Source: Gemmatimonadota bacterium (GTDB taxonomy: Bacteria > Gemmatimonadota > Gemmatimonadetes > Gemmatimonadales > Gemmatimonadaceae). From it: 57,802 nt of DNA. Of the stretch, positions 1-11,442 are shown piece after piece; position 1 is the first letter of the stretch, and every line of letters starts with the position of its first letter. The notes beneath the pieces are model-generated. The model did no database searches and was not told where the DNA came from. It worked only from the letters and a program-made list of their open reading frames with translations. The position numbers were made by a program, and so were the translations under genes. Where the stretch lies: the NCBI GenBank assembly GCA_021298835.1, contig JAJTHG010000012.1, forward strand, positions 1-57,802. Reading direction: 5' to 3'.

Positions 1-112
1 CGCTTGCTCATACGCGCTTGCTCATACGCGCTTGCTCATACGCGCTTGCTCATACGCGCTTGCTCATACGCGCTTGCTCATACGCGCTTGCTCATACGCG
101 CTTGCGCATGCG
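1..112. repeat. 14-bp tandem array, about 8 copies, at the 3' end of rpoN
   Basis: Seven exact copies of the 14-mer cgcttgctcatacg occupy 1-98 and an eighth, diverged copy (two substitutions) occupies 99-112. The array overlaps the last codons and the stop codon of rpoN (minus strand, stop at 92-94) and continues to the edge of the window, so its true length is unknown. Because 14 is not a multiple of 3 the array is open in several frames and gives repetitive spurious ORFs on the plus strand. The diverged copy lies inside the rpoN coding end, suggesting that the array grew outward from the gene's own last bases. Confidence 0.95.
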
Positions 113-1600
113 CGCCGGCAGGATGTTGAGCTGGTCGCGGTACTTCGCGACCGTGCGCCGTGCGATGTCCACGCCGTCACGCTTGAGGCGCGCGACGATC
201 TCCTGGTCGGTGAGCGGCTTCTTCGGGTCCTCGGCGTCCACGAGCTTGCGGAGCTGGTCCTTGATGGCGCGCGCGGAGACGTCCTCGCCGTCGCTCGTCG
301 AGAGGCCGGACGAGAAGAAGAACTTGAGCGGCAGGACGCCGCGCGGCGTCTGCGCGAACTTCTCGTTGGTCACGCGGCTCACCGTGCTCTCGTGCATGCC
401 GATCACGTCGGCCACCTCGCGGAGGGTGAGCGGCTTGAGGCCCTGGACGCCCTTCTCGAAGAAATCGCGCTGCCGGTCCACGATGTAAGTCATGACCTTG
501 AGCATGGTCTGCCGCCGCTGCTCGATCGCCTGCACCATCCATTGGGCGGCGTTGAGCTTGGACGCGACGAACTCGCGGCTCTCGGTGTCGAAGCGCTTCT
601 TGTCGCGCGCCAGCTCCTGGTAGGTCCGGCTCACGCGCAGGCGCGGGGTCCCCGCGTCGTTCAGGAAGACCCGGTACTCCTGACCGATGCGCTCGACGAC
701 GAGATCCGGGGTGATGTAGTCGTCGCGCGCGGCCGAGTGGCGGAGGCCCGGCTTGGGGTCCAGCTTGGCGAGCTCGTCGGCGGCCGCCTGCAGCTCCTGC
801 GGCGTGCGTCCCGTCCTGCGGGCCAGCTCGCTCCAACGGCGCGCGACGAGGTCCTCGAAGCCGTCGCGGACCACGATCGCCGCGAGTGAGTCCTGCCGCC
901 CTTGGTCGGCCAGCTGCAGCAGCAGGCACTCGCGCAGGTCGCGCGCGCCGACGCCCGGCGGGTCGAGCTGCTGGACGATGCCCAGCATCCGCTCGCCTTC
1001 GGCCTCCGTGTAGTAGGGGGCCTCGTCGGCCTCGCGACCGGCCGCTTCGAGCGCCGCGCGGATGCGGCCGTTCACCCCCGCGAGGATGTCCGCGACGGGC
1101 ACGGCGAGGTACCCGTCGTCGCCGATGTCGCCGATGAACTCCTCCGCCAGAGCCCGTTCGCGGTCGGAGAGCTCGAGCAGCGCCACCTGCTCGGCCAGGT
1201 GGTCGCCCAGCCCGCGGCGCGCGATCGATACCGGCTCGAGCCACTCGCGCTCCTCGCGCTCCTCGCGGACGCCGGTGCCTTCGTCGTCGCTGTTGAGGTA
1301 CTCGTCCCAATCGGTGCGGTCGCCGGTGTCGGGGGCCTCGCCCATCGGCTCCGTCGGCGCGGGCGCCTCGGTCGTCTCGGCGGCCAGCACGGGCTGCTCC
1401 TCGGCGAGCTCCTCCTCCGCCTCGGCCTCGTCCTCCTCCGGCTCGACGAGCTCGAGGAACGGGTTGACCTCGAGCTCGGTCTTGAGGTGCTGCTGCAACT
1501 CGAGCAGCGGCATGTACAGCAGGTCCATCGCCTGATAGAGCCGCGGGTTGATCCGCAGCTCCTGCCGCATGCCGGCGATCTGGCCGAGCCCCTGCTTCAT
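92..1600 (-). CDS. rpoN: RNA polymerase sigma-54 factor
   Basis: This 502-residue protein has the full RpoN layout. A Gln/Leu-rich activator-interacting region fills residues 1-50 and is followed by a very acidic linker. The core-binding domain comes next, then a helix-turn-helix around [18 protein letters not shown], and the RpoN box [12 protein letters not shown] is at about 480-491. It directs core polymerase to -24/-12 promoters and needs an AAA+ activator, none of which is encoded here. The start is the ATG at 1600, which overlaps the lptB stop as ATGA; the longer upstream reading frame is only a shadow over lptB. Its last residues (RMRKRV) are encoded by the diverged copy of a 14-bp tandem array. 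rpoN directly after lptB is a common bacterial arrangement. Confidence 0.97.
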   Translation of the reverse strand: MKQGLGQIAGMRQELRINPRLYQAMDLLYMPLLELQQHLKTELEVNPFLELVEPEEDEAEAEEELAEEQPVLAAETTEAPAPTEPMGEAPDTGDRTDWDEYLNSDDEGTGVREEREEREWLEPVSIARRGLGDHLAEQVALLELSDRERALAEEFIGDIGDDGYLAVPVADILAGVNGRIRAALEAAGREADEAPYYTEAEGERMLGIVQQLDPPGVGARDLRECLLLQLADQGRQDSLAAIVVRDGFEDLVARRWSELARRTGRTPQELQAAADELAKLDPKPGLRHSAARDDYITPDLVVERIGQEYRVFLNDAGTPRLRVSRTYQELARDKKRFDTESREFVASKLNAAQWMVQAIEQRRQTMLKVMTYIVDRQRDFFEKGVQGLKPLTLREVADVIGMHESTVSRVTNEKFAQTPRGVLPLKFFFSSGLSTSDGEDVSARAIKDQLRKLVDAEDPKKPLTDQEIVARLKRDGVDIARRTVAKYRDQLNILPARMRKRV

Positions 1601-2895
1601 GCGCCATCCTCGGCGCCGGCCCCTGCCGCCTCGGGGACGGTCGGGGCCGCCGACGGCGCTTCCCCCGCGGCGGGCGCCGTATGCTCGGCGAAGCGCTGGC
1701 GCAGGCGCGCGGTGAGGGTCGGGCCAAGGTAGATGTCGGCGACCGTGTCGTCGAAGACCAGCTCCTGCACCGTGCCGGAGACCTTCACCTGCCCGTCGAA
1801 CATGATGTACGCGCGGTCCACGATGTCGAGCGTCTGCTCGACGTTGTGGTCCGAGATCACCACGCCGATCCCGCGATGCCGGAGCCCCGCGACGATCTGC
1901 TGGATGTCGTGCACGGCGATCGGGTCCACACCGGCGAACGGCTCGTCGAGCATCATGAACTTGGGCGCCGTCACGAGGGCCCGCGTGATCTCGAGCCGCC
2001 GCCGCTCGCCGCCGGAGAGCGCGAAGGCCTTGCTCTTGCGCAGGTGCTTGATGCTGAGCTCGTCGAGGAGCTGCTCGAGGCGGCGGGTCCGGTCGGCGGC
2101 CGACAGCGGCAGCGTCTCGAGGATGGCGAGGATGTTCTCCTCGACGGTGAGCTTGCGGAAGATCGACGGCTCCTGCGACAGGTAGCCGATGCCGCGCCGG
2201 GCGCGCTGGTACATCGGCATCCCGGTGATGTCCTCGCCGTCGAGCACGACGTGGCCCTCGTCCGGGGCGATGAGCCCGACGATCTGGTAGAACGAGGTCG
2301 TCTTGCCTGCCCCGTTCGGGCCCAGGAGCCCGACGATCTCCCCCTGCCGCACGGTGATGTCCACGCCGTTCACGACGCGGCGCCGGCGGTAGATCTTCAC
2401 GAGGCCGCGGGCCTCGAGGACGCTGCCCCGCGGCGCGGGGGCCGGCGGGGGGTGGGGCACCGCCTCCTCGTGGGGCACCGGCACGCCCGCGGCCGGCGTT
2501 CCGGGCCCGTCGCCGGGCCTCGGCCACGCGGCAAGCAGCGCCTCGCGCGCTGCGGCGGCGAGCGGCCAGTGAACGGGCGCGACGCGCAGCCGGTCGGCCT
2601 CGACCACGATCAGCCCCGCCCCGGCCAGCCGCGGCAGGTCGCTGGTCTCGAGGTGGGTCCGGATCTCGTCCATGGAGAGCCGGCCGCGCTCGCGCTCCTC
2701 GTCGCCGCCGGACGCGCGCACCGCGAGCAGGTAGCCCTCGCGGTAGCGCAGCGCGACGTCGTGCACGGGGGCCTCACCGTCGGGGCCCGCGGCCGCGACG
2801 AGGGCGGCGAGCGTGAGTCCGGCCGAGCGGTCGTCGAGGCCGGCGTCGGCGAGGAGCGTCCGCAGGGCGGCGGGCAGGAACGGCGGCAGCGTCAT
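1597..2895 (-). CDS. lptB: LPS export ABC transporter ATPase LptB with N-terminal extension
   Basis: The C-terminal ~275 residues form an LptB-type ABC ATPase, with Walker [10 protein letters not shown] at about 192-200, signature LSGGERRR and Walker [13 protein letters not shown]. It would power LPS extraction from the inner membrane together with LptF and LptG, which are not in this window. The protein is 432 residues against about 240 for the usual LptB. The first ~157 residues are an extra region containing a winged-helix-like stretch (about 75-107, ending in [16 protein letters not shown]) and a Pro/Ala-rich linker. The ATG start overlaps the stop of the upstream lptA-like gene as ATGA, and no good internal start precedes the ATPase domain, so I keep the long form. 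The role of the extension is unknown. Confidence 0.9.
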   Translation of the reverse strand: MTLPPFLPAALRTLLADAGLDDRSAGLTLAALVAAAGPDGEAPVHDVALRYREGYLLAVRASGGDEERERGRLSMDEIRTHLETSDLPRLAGAGLIVVEADRLRVAPVHWPLAAAAREALLAAWPRPGDGPGTPAAGVPVPHEEAVPHPPPAPAPRGSVLEARGLVKIYRRRRVVNGVDITVRQGEIVGLLGPNGAGKTTSFYQIVGLIAPDEGHVVLDGEDITGMPMYQRARRGIGYLSQEPSIFRKLTVEENILAILETLPLSAADRTRRLEQLLDELSIKHLRKSKAFALSGGERRRLEITRALVTAPKFMMLDEPFAGVDPIAVHDIQQIVAGLRHRGIGVVISDHNVEQTLDIVDRAYIMFDGQVKVSGTVQELVFDDTVADIYLGPTLTARLRQRFAEHTAPAAGEAPSAAPTVPEAAGAGAEDGA

Positions 2896-4337
2896 CGCGA
2901 GCTCCCGGGACGGGAGGGTGCCGACGCGGGAGCGGGGCGCGCCGGGGGGCGGGCGCCCCGCGGGGCATCGGCACCACCGGCACGCGGCGGTGCCGACGGC
3001 CCGGCGCGCGCCGTCGTATCGGGCTCGAGGTACACCCCGGTCGCCTTGTCGATCACCGTCACCTGTCGCACTTCCGCCGAGTCCATGGCCACGGTGATGA
3101 TCCGTCCCCGCACGTAGTTGATCGCGGGGGGGCGCGGCCCGCGCGCCGTGTCGCCGCGGGCCGCCACCTGGTAGAACGAACTCGCCCGGCCCGTCGCAAC
3201 CATCTGGCGCAGTCGGGGCTGCCGGCTGGTGTCGGTCCGGGCGAGCGTGTCGAAGAGGGCCACGAGGGTGTCGCCCTTGACCCAGTCGCGCTCGGACGAC
3301 TTCACCCGGGCCGAGTCCGGTTGCATCTCGGCGTGTGCGGTCCCCATCGCATGGACCTCGCGCACCTGCTGTCCGGGCATGCGCACGTCCAGCGAGTCGG
3401 CGGTGATCCGGCGCTCGGGCGAGACGGCCACGGCCCGCGTGGGTCCCCACGCCCGCGCGCGCTCGATGCGGCTCGAGTCCACGTCGAGGTGGATCGTGTC
3501 CGCCGTGAGGTCGAGGTCCTGTGATACCGCATGGGCGGAATCCTTCGCGACGACGCGGGTCAGGACGCGTTCCTTCGAGAAGAGGTCGATCAGCCGACTG
3601 TCGAGCGTGAAGGCCTGCTTGCCCGTCCCCTTCACCGAAGCCCGGCGCACGAGCTGGCCGAACTCGCGCCCGCTGTCGAGGAAGGCGGAGTCGCTCGTCG
3701 CCTTGAGGTCGGTGCGCTCGATCTCGACGTTGCCGCCGAGGAAGACGAGCGAGTCGTTCACCGACACCGTGCGGTCGGCGATGACCAGTACCGTGTCGGC
3801 CCTCGCCACCGTGTCGCGGGGGGCCGCGGCGGTGTCGCGCTCCACCAGGCGGGTGCGACTCCGCTGCGAGGCCACCAGGCGCGACTCGCGGCGCACCCCG
3901 GGGACGGCCCGGAAATACTCCATCACCGGGCCCCGCATGGTCGTGCCGCTCGGCATGGTGACGAGCACGTCGCCTTCGGCGAACAGCCGTTCGTCGCCCA
4001 GATAGTAGGTGAGCCGACGGGCGTCGAGGTTCGCCCGCGGTTCCCGGTAGCGCACCGTCCCGAGCAGGTACAGGACGTTGCTGTCCTCGTAGAACTCGGC
4101 CGAGTCGGACTTGATGGTGACGTCCTGTCCCTCGCAGCGCCCGCGCACGCCCCCGCCGATGAACGAGTTGTAGCGGCGGGAGGGGGTCATGACGGACGTC
4201 AGCCGCGTGGTCGGGGTGTTGTCGAACACCAGGACGCAGCGGCCTCCCGGCACCTGCGCCGCGAGCGCCTGCGCCGCGAGCGCCTGCCTCGCGGCCACGC
4301 CGAGGAGGCCCAGCCAGCACGCGGCGGCGCGCCTCAT
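2892..4337 (-). CDS. OstA/LptA-like periplasmic LPS-transport protein
   Basis: A 481-residue exported protein with an N-terminal signal peptide, followed by repeated OstA-fold segments such as [21 protein letters not shown] and [20 protein letters not shown]. These beta-jellyroll repeats are typical of LptA and the N-terminal part of LptD, which form the periplasmic LPS bridge. It is much longer than E. coli LptA (about 185 residues) but lacks an obvious LptD barrel, so I call it an extended LptA-like protein. The C-terminal ~50 residues are Pro/Ala/Arg-rich and probably disordered. It lies between lptC and lptB and overlaps both by ATGA. Confidence 0.8.
   Translation of the reverse strand: MRRAAACWLGLLGVAARQALAAQALAAQVPGGRCVLVFDNTPTTRLTSVMTPSRRYNSFIGGGVRGRCEGQDVTIKSDSAEFYEDSNVLYLLGTVRYREPRANLDARRLTYYLGDERLFAEGDVLVTMPSGTTMRGPVMEYFRAVPGVRRESRLVASQRSRTRLVERDTAAAPRDTVARADTVLVIADRTVSVNDSLVFLGGNVEIERTDLKATSDSAFLDSGREFGQLVRRASVKGTGKQAFTLDSRLIDLFSKERVLTRVVAKDSAHAVSQDLDLTADTIHLDVDSSRIERARAWGPTRAVAVSPERRITADSLDVRMPGQQVREVHAMGTAHAEMQPDSARVKSSERDWVKGDTLVALFDTLARTDTSRQPRLRQMVATGRASSFYQVAARGDTARGPRPPAINYVRGRIITVAMDSAEVRQVTVIDKATGVYLEPDTTARAGPSAPPRAGGADAPRGARPPARPAPASAPSRPGSSR
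4261..4290 (-). repeat. Two-copy 15-bp in-frame repeat in the LptA-like signal peptide
   Basis: Two near-identical 15-bp units (gcgagcgcctgcgcc and gcgagcgcctgcctc on the plus strand) encode the repeated ALAAQ in the signal peptide of the LptA-like protein. This is a small in-frame duplication that lengthens the signal peptide. Confidence 0.7.
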
Positions 4338-4969
4338 TGCGGCTTCCCGCGCGGGAGCGTGAACGTGCCGCCGGTGGGGCGCCGGGCCGGCCCGCCACCC
4401 GCCGGATCCTCGACGACGCCCGCGGTGCCGCGCGCCGCCTTGAGGACACGCACGTTGCGCATGTCGGGGTCCGAGGTGAAGCCCACCCCCTCCAGCCGAC
4501 GCCCGTTCGGCTCCGTCATGACGAAGGCCGAGTCGCTCGAGATCTCGTTGCGCGACTGCACGTAGGTGAGCTGTTCCGTCCGCAGGCGCCGGCCGTCCTG
4601 CGAGACCACCACCACGTTCCGGCGCGCTTCCATCGAGGCGCGCCGCACGTCGTAGGTCCCCTGCCGCGAGGTGAGCTCGGTGTTGCGCTCCCCCTGGGCG
4701 GTGTGGAAGAAGGTCTTCACCCCCGCCAGCTCGTAGCGCGTGTTCTCCTCGAAGACGTACGCGGTGTCCGCGAAGAGCTCGGCGCGCAGCACGCCGTCAG
4801 CCGTGATCAGTGTGCGGACGCCGTACATGACCTGATCGGCGGAGTCGGCCATGACGTTGGTGACCGCCATCGGCGAGACCTTGGGCTGGCCGCACGCGGC
4901 AAGGCCGGCGGCAAGGCCGGCGGCAAGGCCGGCGGCGAGCATCGCGGCGGCGAGGGCGCGCGCGGTCAT
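4334..4969 (-). CDS. lptC: LptC-like LPS export lipoprotein
   Basis: A 211-residue protein with a lipoprotein-type signal sequence ending in a lipobox-like LAAC. An LptC-like domain follows ([30 protein letters not shown], then [21 protein letters not shown]), matching the YrbK/LptC pattern. LptC passes LPS from LptB2FG to LptA. E. coli LptC is anchored by a transmembrane helix, whereas this version is predicted to be lipid-anchored through Cys. The hydrophobic core of the signal contains three copies of AGLA from a 12-bp DNA repeat. The start overlaps the kdsD stop (ATGA), and the stop overlaps the next gene's start. Confidence 0.82.
   Translation of the reverse strand: MTARALAAAMLAAGLAAGLAAGLAACGQPKVSPMAVTNVMADSADQVMYGVRTLITADGVLRAELFADTAYVFEENTRYELAGVKTFFHTAQGERNTELTSRQGTYDVRRASMEARRNVVVVSQDGRRLRTEQLTYVQSRNEISSDSAFVMTEPNGRRLEGVGFTSDPDMRNVRVLKAARGTAGVVEDPAGGGPARRPTGGTFTLPRGKPQ
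4901..4936 (-). repeat. Three-copy 12-bp repeat in the lptC signal peptide
   Basis: Three exact tandem copies of aaggccggcggc (plus strand) encode the repeated LAAG in the hydrophobic core of the LptC signal sequence. The unit is a multiple of three, so copy-number change would alter signal length without a frameshift. Confidence 0.9.
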
Positions 4970-5934
4970 GCCGCCCCCGCGCGCAGCAGGTCGTGCAGGT
5001 GGACGACGCCGACGAGGGCCTCCCCGTCCACGACCGGCATCGCGACGATCCCGTGCCGCTCCATGCGCCCCACGACGGCGCTCGCCAGCTCGTCGGGTGC
5101 CGCCCGCTTGCCGCCGCGGGTCATCGCCTCGCCGAGCGGCGTCGCGAGCGCGCCGTCGCCCTGCTCGAGCACGCGGGTGAGGTCGCCGGCGGTGAAGACG
5201 CCGAGCAGGGATCCACCCTTGTCGCCGACGCAGACGATGCCGCGCCGCTCCGCCAGCGGCACGATCGCGTGGCGCACCGTCGCGCCGGGGCCGAGCACCG
5301 GGGCCCGCTCCCGCTCCATGACGTCGCGCACCCGGAGCAGGAGCTTGCGGCCCAGCGAGCCGCCCGGGTGCAGCCGCGCGAAGTCCTCGCGCCGGAACCC
5401 GAGGTGCTGGAGGAGGGCGACGGCCAGCGCGTCACCGAGCGCCAGCGCGGCCGTCGTGCTCGTCGTCGGGGCGAGGTCGTGCGGGCACGCCTCTTCGCGG
5501 ACGCCGGCGTCGAGGGTGACCGTCGCCAGCCGGCCGAGCGTGCTGTCGGGTCGGCCGGTGATCGCCACCACCGGCACGGCGAGCCGCTGCAGTTCGTTGA
5601 GCAGCGGCGCGAGCTCCTCGGTCTCGCCGCTCTTCGAGAGCAGGATCGCGACGTCCCCCGGGCCGACGATCCCGAGGTCGCCGTGGACCGACTCGGTCGG
5701 GTGCAGGTAGGTCGCCGGCGTGCCGGTGGAGGTCATCGTCGCGGCGATCTTGCGCCCGATGAGCCCCGACTTGCCGACGCCCGAAACGATCACCCGCCCG
5801 CGCGCGGCGGCGATGAGCGCCACGGCGTCCGCGAAGCGCTCGTCGAGGCGCGCCTCGACCTCGGCCAGCGCCTCGCGCTCGAGGGCGAGCACGCGGCGGC
5901 CGCGCGCGACGTGCTCGCGGGGATCGCCGCTCAC
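4966..5934 (-). CDS. kdsD: D-arabinose 5-phosphate isomerase (KdsD/KpsF/GutQ family)
   Basis: A 322-residue enzyme with an N-terminal SIS sugar-isomerase domain (GVGKSGLIGRKIAATMTSTG from about residue 52, then the SKSGET motif) and two C-terminal CBS domains. It interconverts ribulose 5-phosphate and arabinose 5-phosphate, the first step of Kdo synthesis. The start is a GTG at 5934 that overlaps the kdsC stop as GTGA; upstream in-frame codons are a shadow over kdsC. It sits between kdsC and lptC in the Kdo/LPS operon, which supports KdsD rather than a capsule or glucitol paralogue. Confidence 0.94.
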   Translation of the reverse strand: MSGDPREHVARGRRVLALEREALAEVEARLDERFADAVALIAAARGRVIVSGVGKSGLIGRKIAATMTSTGTPATYLHPTESVHGDLGIVGPGDVAILLSKSGETEELAPLLNELQRLAVPVVAITGRPDSTLGRLATVTLDAGVREEACPHDLAPTTSTTAALALGDALAVALLQHLGFRREDFARLHPGGSLGRKLLLRVRDVMERERAPVLGPGATVRHAIVPLAERRGIVCVGDKGGSLLGVFTAGDLTRVLEQGDGALATPLGEAMTRGGKRAAPDELASAVVGRMERHGIVAMPVVDGEALVGVVHLHDLLRAGAA

Positions 5935-6503
5935 GATGCGGCCTCCGCGCGCGCCAGGAAGTCGCCGACGACGGTGTCCCACTCGCCACGCTGGCGCAGG
6001 AACCACTCGATGAACGCGCGCACCGCCCCGTGGCCGCCCCGGACGTCGAGCACCACGTGCGCCGCGGCTTTGGCCTCGGGGACGGCGTTGGCGGGCGCCA
6101 CCGCGACCGCGCACCGCTGGAAGATCGGGATGTCCACGAGGTCGTCGCCCACGAACGCGAGCTGGTTCCAGCCGAGCCCGCGCTCGTCGAGGAGTCGCTG
6201 CACGAGCGCCCGCTTGGGCATGCCGTTGCCCTGATGCAGCGTGACCTTGAGCTCCCGCGCGCGCACGGCGGAGGCCTCGGAGTGGCGGGCGCTCACGAAC
6301 ACCACTTCGAGCCCGGCCTGCTGCAGCAGCTTGATGCCGAGCCCGTCCTGGATGTCGAAGCGCTTCGCCTCGCTACCGTCGGCGCCGAGGTACACCCCGG
6401 CGTCGGTGAGGACCCCGTCGACGTCGAGGCCGACGAGGCGCACGGCGGCCGCACGCGCTCTGGAGGCGTCGTGTGACGGGGCGGCGGCGAGCGGCGTCGT
6501 CAC
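5931..6503 (-). CDS. kdsC: Kdo 8-phosphate phosphatase
   Basis: A 190-residue HAD-superfamily phosphatase of the C0 type. The nucleophile motif DVDGVLTD is at about 27-34, and the acidic metal motif VGDDLVDIP and the segment VVFVSARHSE follow. It removes phosphate from Kdo 8-phosphate to give Kdo. The GTG start overlaps the kdsA stop as GTGA. It is flanked by kdsA and kdsD, so the assignment is well supported by context. Confidence 0.94.
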   Translation of the reverse strand: MTTPLAAAPSHDASRARAAAVRLVGLDVDGVLTDAGVYLGADGSEAKRFDIQDGLGIKLLQQAGLEVVFVSARHSEASAVRARELKVTLHQGNGMPKRALVQRLLDERGLGWNQLAFVGDDLVDIPIFQRCAVAVAPANAVPEAKAAAHVVLDVRGGHGAVRAFIEWFLRQRGEWDTVVGDFLARAEAAS

Positions 6504-7354
6504 CGGCGGGCGAGCTCCCAGTGGGCGATCACCTTCGCCATCACCGCGTCGAGCTGGTCGAGCGGCAGCATGTTCGGCCCGTCGCTCGGGGCCCGGTCCG
6601 GGTCGGGATGCGTCTCGAGGAACAGGCCGTCGGCCCCCGCTGCGGCCGCCGCGCCGGCCAGCGCCGGGATGAACTCGCGGAGCCCGCCCGACGCCCCGCC
6701 CTGCCCCTTGCCCGGTTGCTGGACGGAGTGCGTCGCATCGAAGATCACCGGGGCGCCGCAGGCGGCTCGCATGCGCGGGAAGTCGCGCATGTCCACCACC
6801 AGGTCGCCGTAGCCGAAGAAGGTCCCGCGCTCGGTGACCGCGACCGGGGCGTCTGCATGGCCGGCCGCGGCGGCCGCCTCGCGCACCTTCGCGACGGCGC
6901 CGGCCATCCCCTCGGGGTGCATCCACTGGCCCTTCTTCACGTTCACCGGCTTGCCGGTGGCGCCCGCCGCTTCGAGCAGGTCGGTCTGCCGGCAGAGGAA
7001 CGCCGGGATCTGCAGCACGTCCACGACCTCGGCCGCCGTCGCGCACTGTTCCGGCAGGTGCACGTCGGTGAGTACGCGCAGCCCGAACTCGCGGCGGATG
7101 CGGGCGAGGACCTCGAGCCCTTCGTGCAGCCCCGGACCGCGGAAGGCCCCCGCGTTCGAGCGGTTCGCCTTGTCGAAGCTGGCCTTGAAGATGACGCCGC
7201 CCGGGACCCGAGCCGCGAGGCGCGCGAGGCGGTCGGCCACGCGCGGCAGCACGTCGCCGGGCTCGACCACGCACGGGCCGGCGATGAGGAAGAACGCCGC
7301 GGGCGGGAAGGCCTCGGGGCCGACCTCGGGCGGTCGGGGGGCGGGACGGATCAT
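6500..7354 (-). CDS. kdsA: 3-deoxy-8-phosphooctulonate synthase (Kdo 8-phosphate synthase)
   Basis: A 284-residue TIM-barrel aldolase that condenses phosphoenolpyruvate with arabinose 5-phosphate. Diagnostic segments are the N-terminal FLIAGPCVVE, the FKASFDKANRSN stretch, and the VIFDATHSVQQPG region near the C-terminal half. I chose the ATG at 7354, 13 bases after the pyrG stop and preceded by AGGGG; a longer frame reaching 7396 would overlap pyrG. It follows pyrG and overlaps kdsC. Confidence 0.95.
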   Translation of the reverse strand: MIRPAPRPPEVGPEAFPPAAFFLIAGPCVVEPGDVLPRVADRLARLAARVPGGVIFKASFDKANRSNAGAFRGPGLHEGLEVLARIRREFGLRVLTDVHLPEQCATAAEVVDVLQIPAFLCRQTDLLEAAGATGKPVNVKKGQWMHPEGMAGAVAKVREAAAAAGHADAPVAVTERGTFFGYGDLVVDMRDFPRMRAACGAPVIFDATHSVQQPGKGQGGASGGLREFIPALAGAAAAAGADGLFLETHPDPDRAPSDGPNMLPLDQLDAVMAKVIAHWELARR

Positions 7355-7367
7355 CGCGACGGCGCCC

Positions 7368-9781
<2,414 letters not shown>

Positions 9782-9860
9782 GGGGTCCTCGGGGTCGGCG
9801 AAGGCGATGCAAAAGGCACGCCAAAAGCTAGCCGCACGGACGGGCGCGGTGTAGTCCTCG

Positions 9861-9932
9861 CACGGTGCCGGCCAGGGTGCCGATCAGGGTGCCGGCCAGG
9901 GTGCCGGTCAGGGTGCCGGTCAGGGCGCCGGT
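9861..9932 (-). repeat. 12-bp tandem array, 6 copies, spanning the 3' end of the S9 peptidase pseudogene
   Basis: Six tandem copies of a 12-mer (consensus cagggtgccggt on the plus strand, 1-2 mismatches in three copies) cover 9861-9932. The stop codon of the peptidase pseudogene (9920-9922) lies inside the array. The array also sits about 80 bases upstream of kdsB, within the only space available for that operon's promoter. Confidence 0.9.
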
Positions 9933-11442
9933 GGCGGCGCGGTGAGGTCGGCCTCGGGATCTCCCCACAGGTAGTGGTTGAACCAGCCGAGGTTGTGGGC
10001 CATCACTGCCCGCTGCGACTTGGGCCGCGTGATGCCGTGGCCGAAGCCCTTGTAAACCACGAGATCCACCGGCACCCCCCGGTCCTCGAGTCCATGGCGC
10101 AGCTCGTAGGCGTTCGCGATCGGCACCCGCCGGTCGAGCTCGCCGTGCTGGATCAGCGTCGGGGCCTTCGCCCGCGTCACGTAGTGCATCGGCGAGGTCT
10201 TCGCGTAGATCGCCGGGTCGTCCGCCGGGTCGTCGCCCAGGTAGTTGATCGTGAAGGGCGTGATGTCGGTGTTGTATCGGTGTTGTAGTAGTACGTCGCC
10301 CAGATCGAGATGCCGGCCCCCACCGAGACGGCCGCGAAGCGCGTCGCGCTCGTCGTGAGGAACGCGCTGATGTAGCCGCCCTGCGACCACCCCATCGAGG
10401 CGACACGCGCCGGATCGGCCCACCCCTTGGCCACGAGGTGGTCCACGCCACTCAGCACGTCCCACGCGTCCCCCACCCCGAGGTTGCGCACGTTGAGCCG
10501 GCGGTAGCGCTCGCCAGAGCCGGCGCTCCCGCGATAGTTGACCTTGAGCACGAGCGCGCCACGCGCCACCCACAGGTCCACCGGGTAGTAGCGGGCGTCG
10601 GGCAGCACCGGCCGGTCCACCCCGGTGGGGCCCCCGCGGATCACGCAGAGCAGCGGCAAACGCGTGCGGCCGTCGTAGCCAGCGGGGCGGATCAGCACGC
10701 CCTCGATCGTCTCGCCGTCCCGCGACTTCCACTGGATCATCTCGCGCTGCCCGAGCGCGAGACCGGTCATCTGGTCGCTCATGCGGGTCAGCGCGCGGGG
10801 CTCCCAGCGATCGGTTCCCGAGACGACGACCTCGGGCAGGGCGGCGGGGCCGGTCCGGACCATCGCCACGGTACGCCCGTCCGCGCTCAGCGACGCCCCG
10901 CTCATGACGGCCGCGTCGGGCTGCGAGACGCGCGTGACCGTGCCGGTGGCGGCGTCGAGGTGGAGAAGGTGCTGGGCCGTCCGCTGCGACGCCGCGAAAT
11001 GGAGCCCCGCAGACGTCCACGCGACCGGTGAGACCGTCTCGTCGAACGATGCGGTCAGGGTGCGCACCGGGCCGCCGCCAAGTGCACGACGTACAAGTCG
11101 GCGGTCGACGCGTTGACGAGGTCGGGGTTCACCGTCGCGGCGAACGCGATGCGCGTCCCGTCGGGATGCCACGCGACGCCCTGCACCGCCAAGCGCGCAC
11201 CGCTCGTGCGGCGGCGCCCGGGCTGCGGCGCACTGATCCGCCTTCGAGTCGGCCGCCGTCTGCACCCACGCCATTCAGCGGCCGTCGGGGCTCAGGGCGA
11301 CGCTGCCGACGGACGCGAGGTTGACGAGATCGTCGATCGTCGGGGGACGCGACGATGCGGCCTGGCCCTCGACGGTCCGCACGGCCGAGACCACCCAGGC
11401 GGCGGCCGCAGAAAGGACGAACGCAGCGTGTCGGCCCTTCAC
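9920..11442 (-). pseudogene. Degraded S9-family (prolyl oligopeptidase/DPP-like) peptidase
   Basis: The fragments read in order as a secreted S9 peptidase: signal peptide and SVALSPDGR (GTG start at 11442, GTGA overlap with the upstream gene), propeller-type WHPDGTRIAF, catalytic serine motif GWSQGG, then Asp motif GELDRRVP and His motif GFGHGI. They are not in one frame. An in-frame TGA at 11275-11277 replaces what is usually a Trp after SPDGR. A shifted frame is needed for roughly 11200-11080. An 11-bp tandem duplication at 10266-10287 separates the serine from the Asp and His. At about 507 codons it is also shorter than typical family members (600-700), so an internal deletion is likely. 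Confidence 0.85.
10266..10287 (-). repeat. Frame-breaking 11-bp tandem duplication
   Basis: The plus-strand 11-mer tcggtgttgta occurs twice back to back (10266-10276 and 10277-10287). Removing one copy restores a single frame joining the serine-bearing part of the S9 peptidase to its Asp/His-bearing C-terminal part. This identifies the duplication as the frameshift lesion. Confidence 0.95.

Noticed and set aside
1..112. Possible CRISPR array
   Set aside because: Copies abut with no spacers, and the 14-base unit is too short; it is a simple tandem repeat.
18..889. Two long plus-strand frames beginning with a repeated [14 protein letters not shown] pattern
   Set aside because: They are produced by the 14-bp array and then run antisense through rpoN; no homology-like motifs or start context.
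92..2527. RpoN as an 811-residue fusion
   Set aside because: Residues before the ATG at 1600 are an Arg/Pro-rich shadow of lptB in another frame; the ATGA overlap fixes the start.
10266..10287. Programmed ribosomal frameshift in the S9 peptidase
   Set aside because: The shift is explained by an exact 11-bp tandem duplication rather than a slippery heptamer.
11275..11277. Selenocysteine or recoded TGA in the S9 peptidase
   Set aside because: The position is normally Trp, no SECIS-like hairpin was seen, and other frameshifts affect the same gene.
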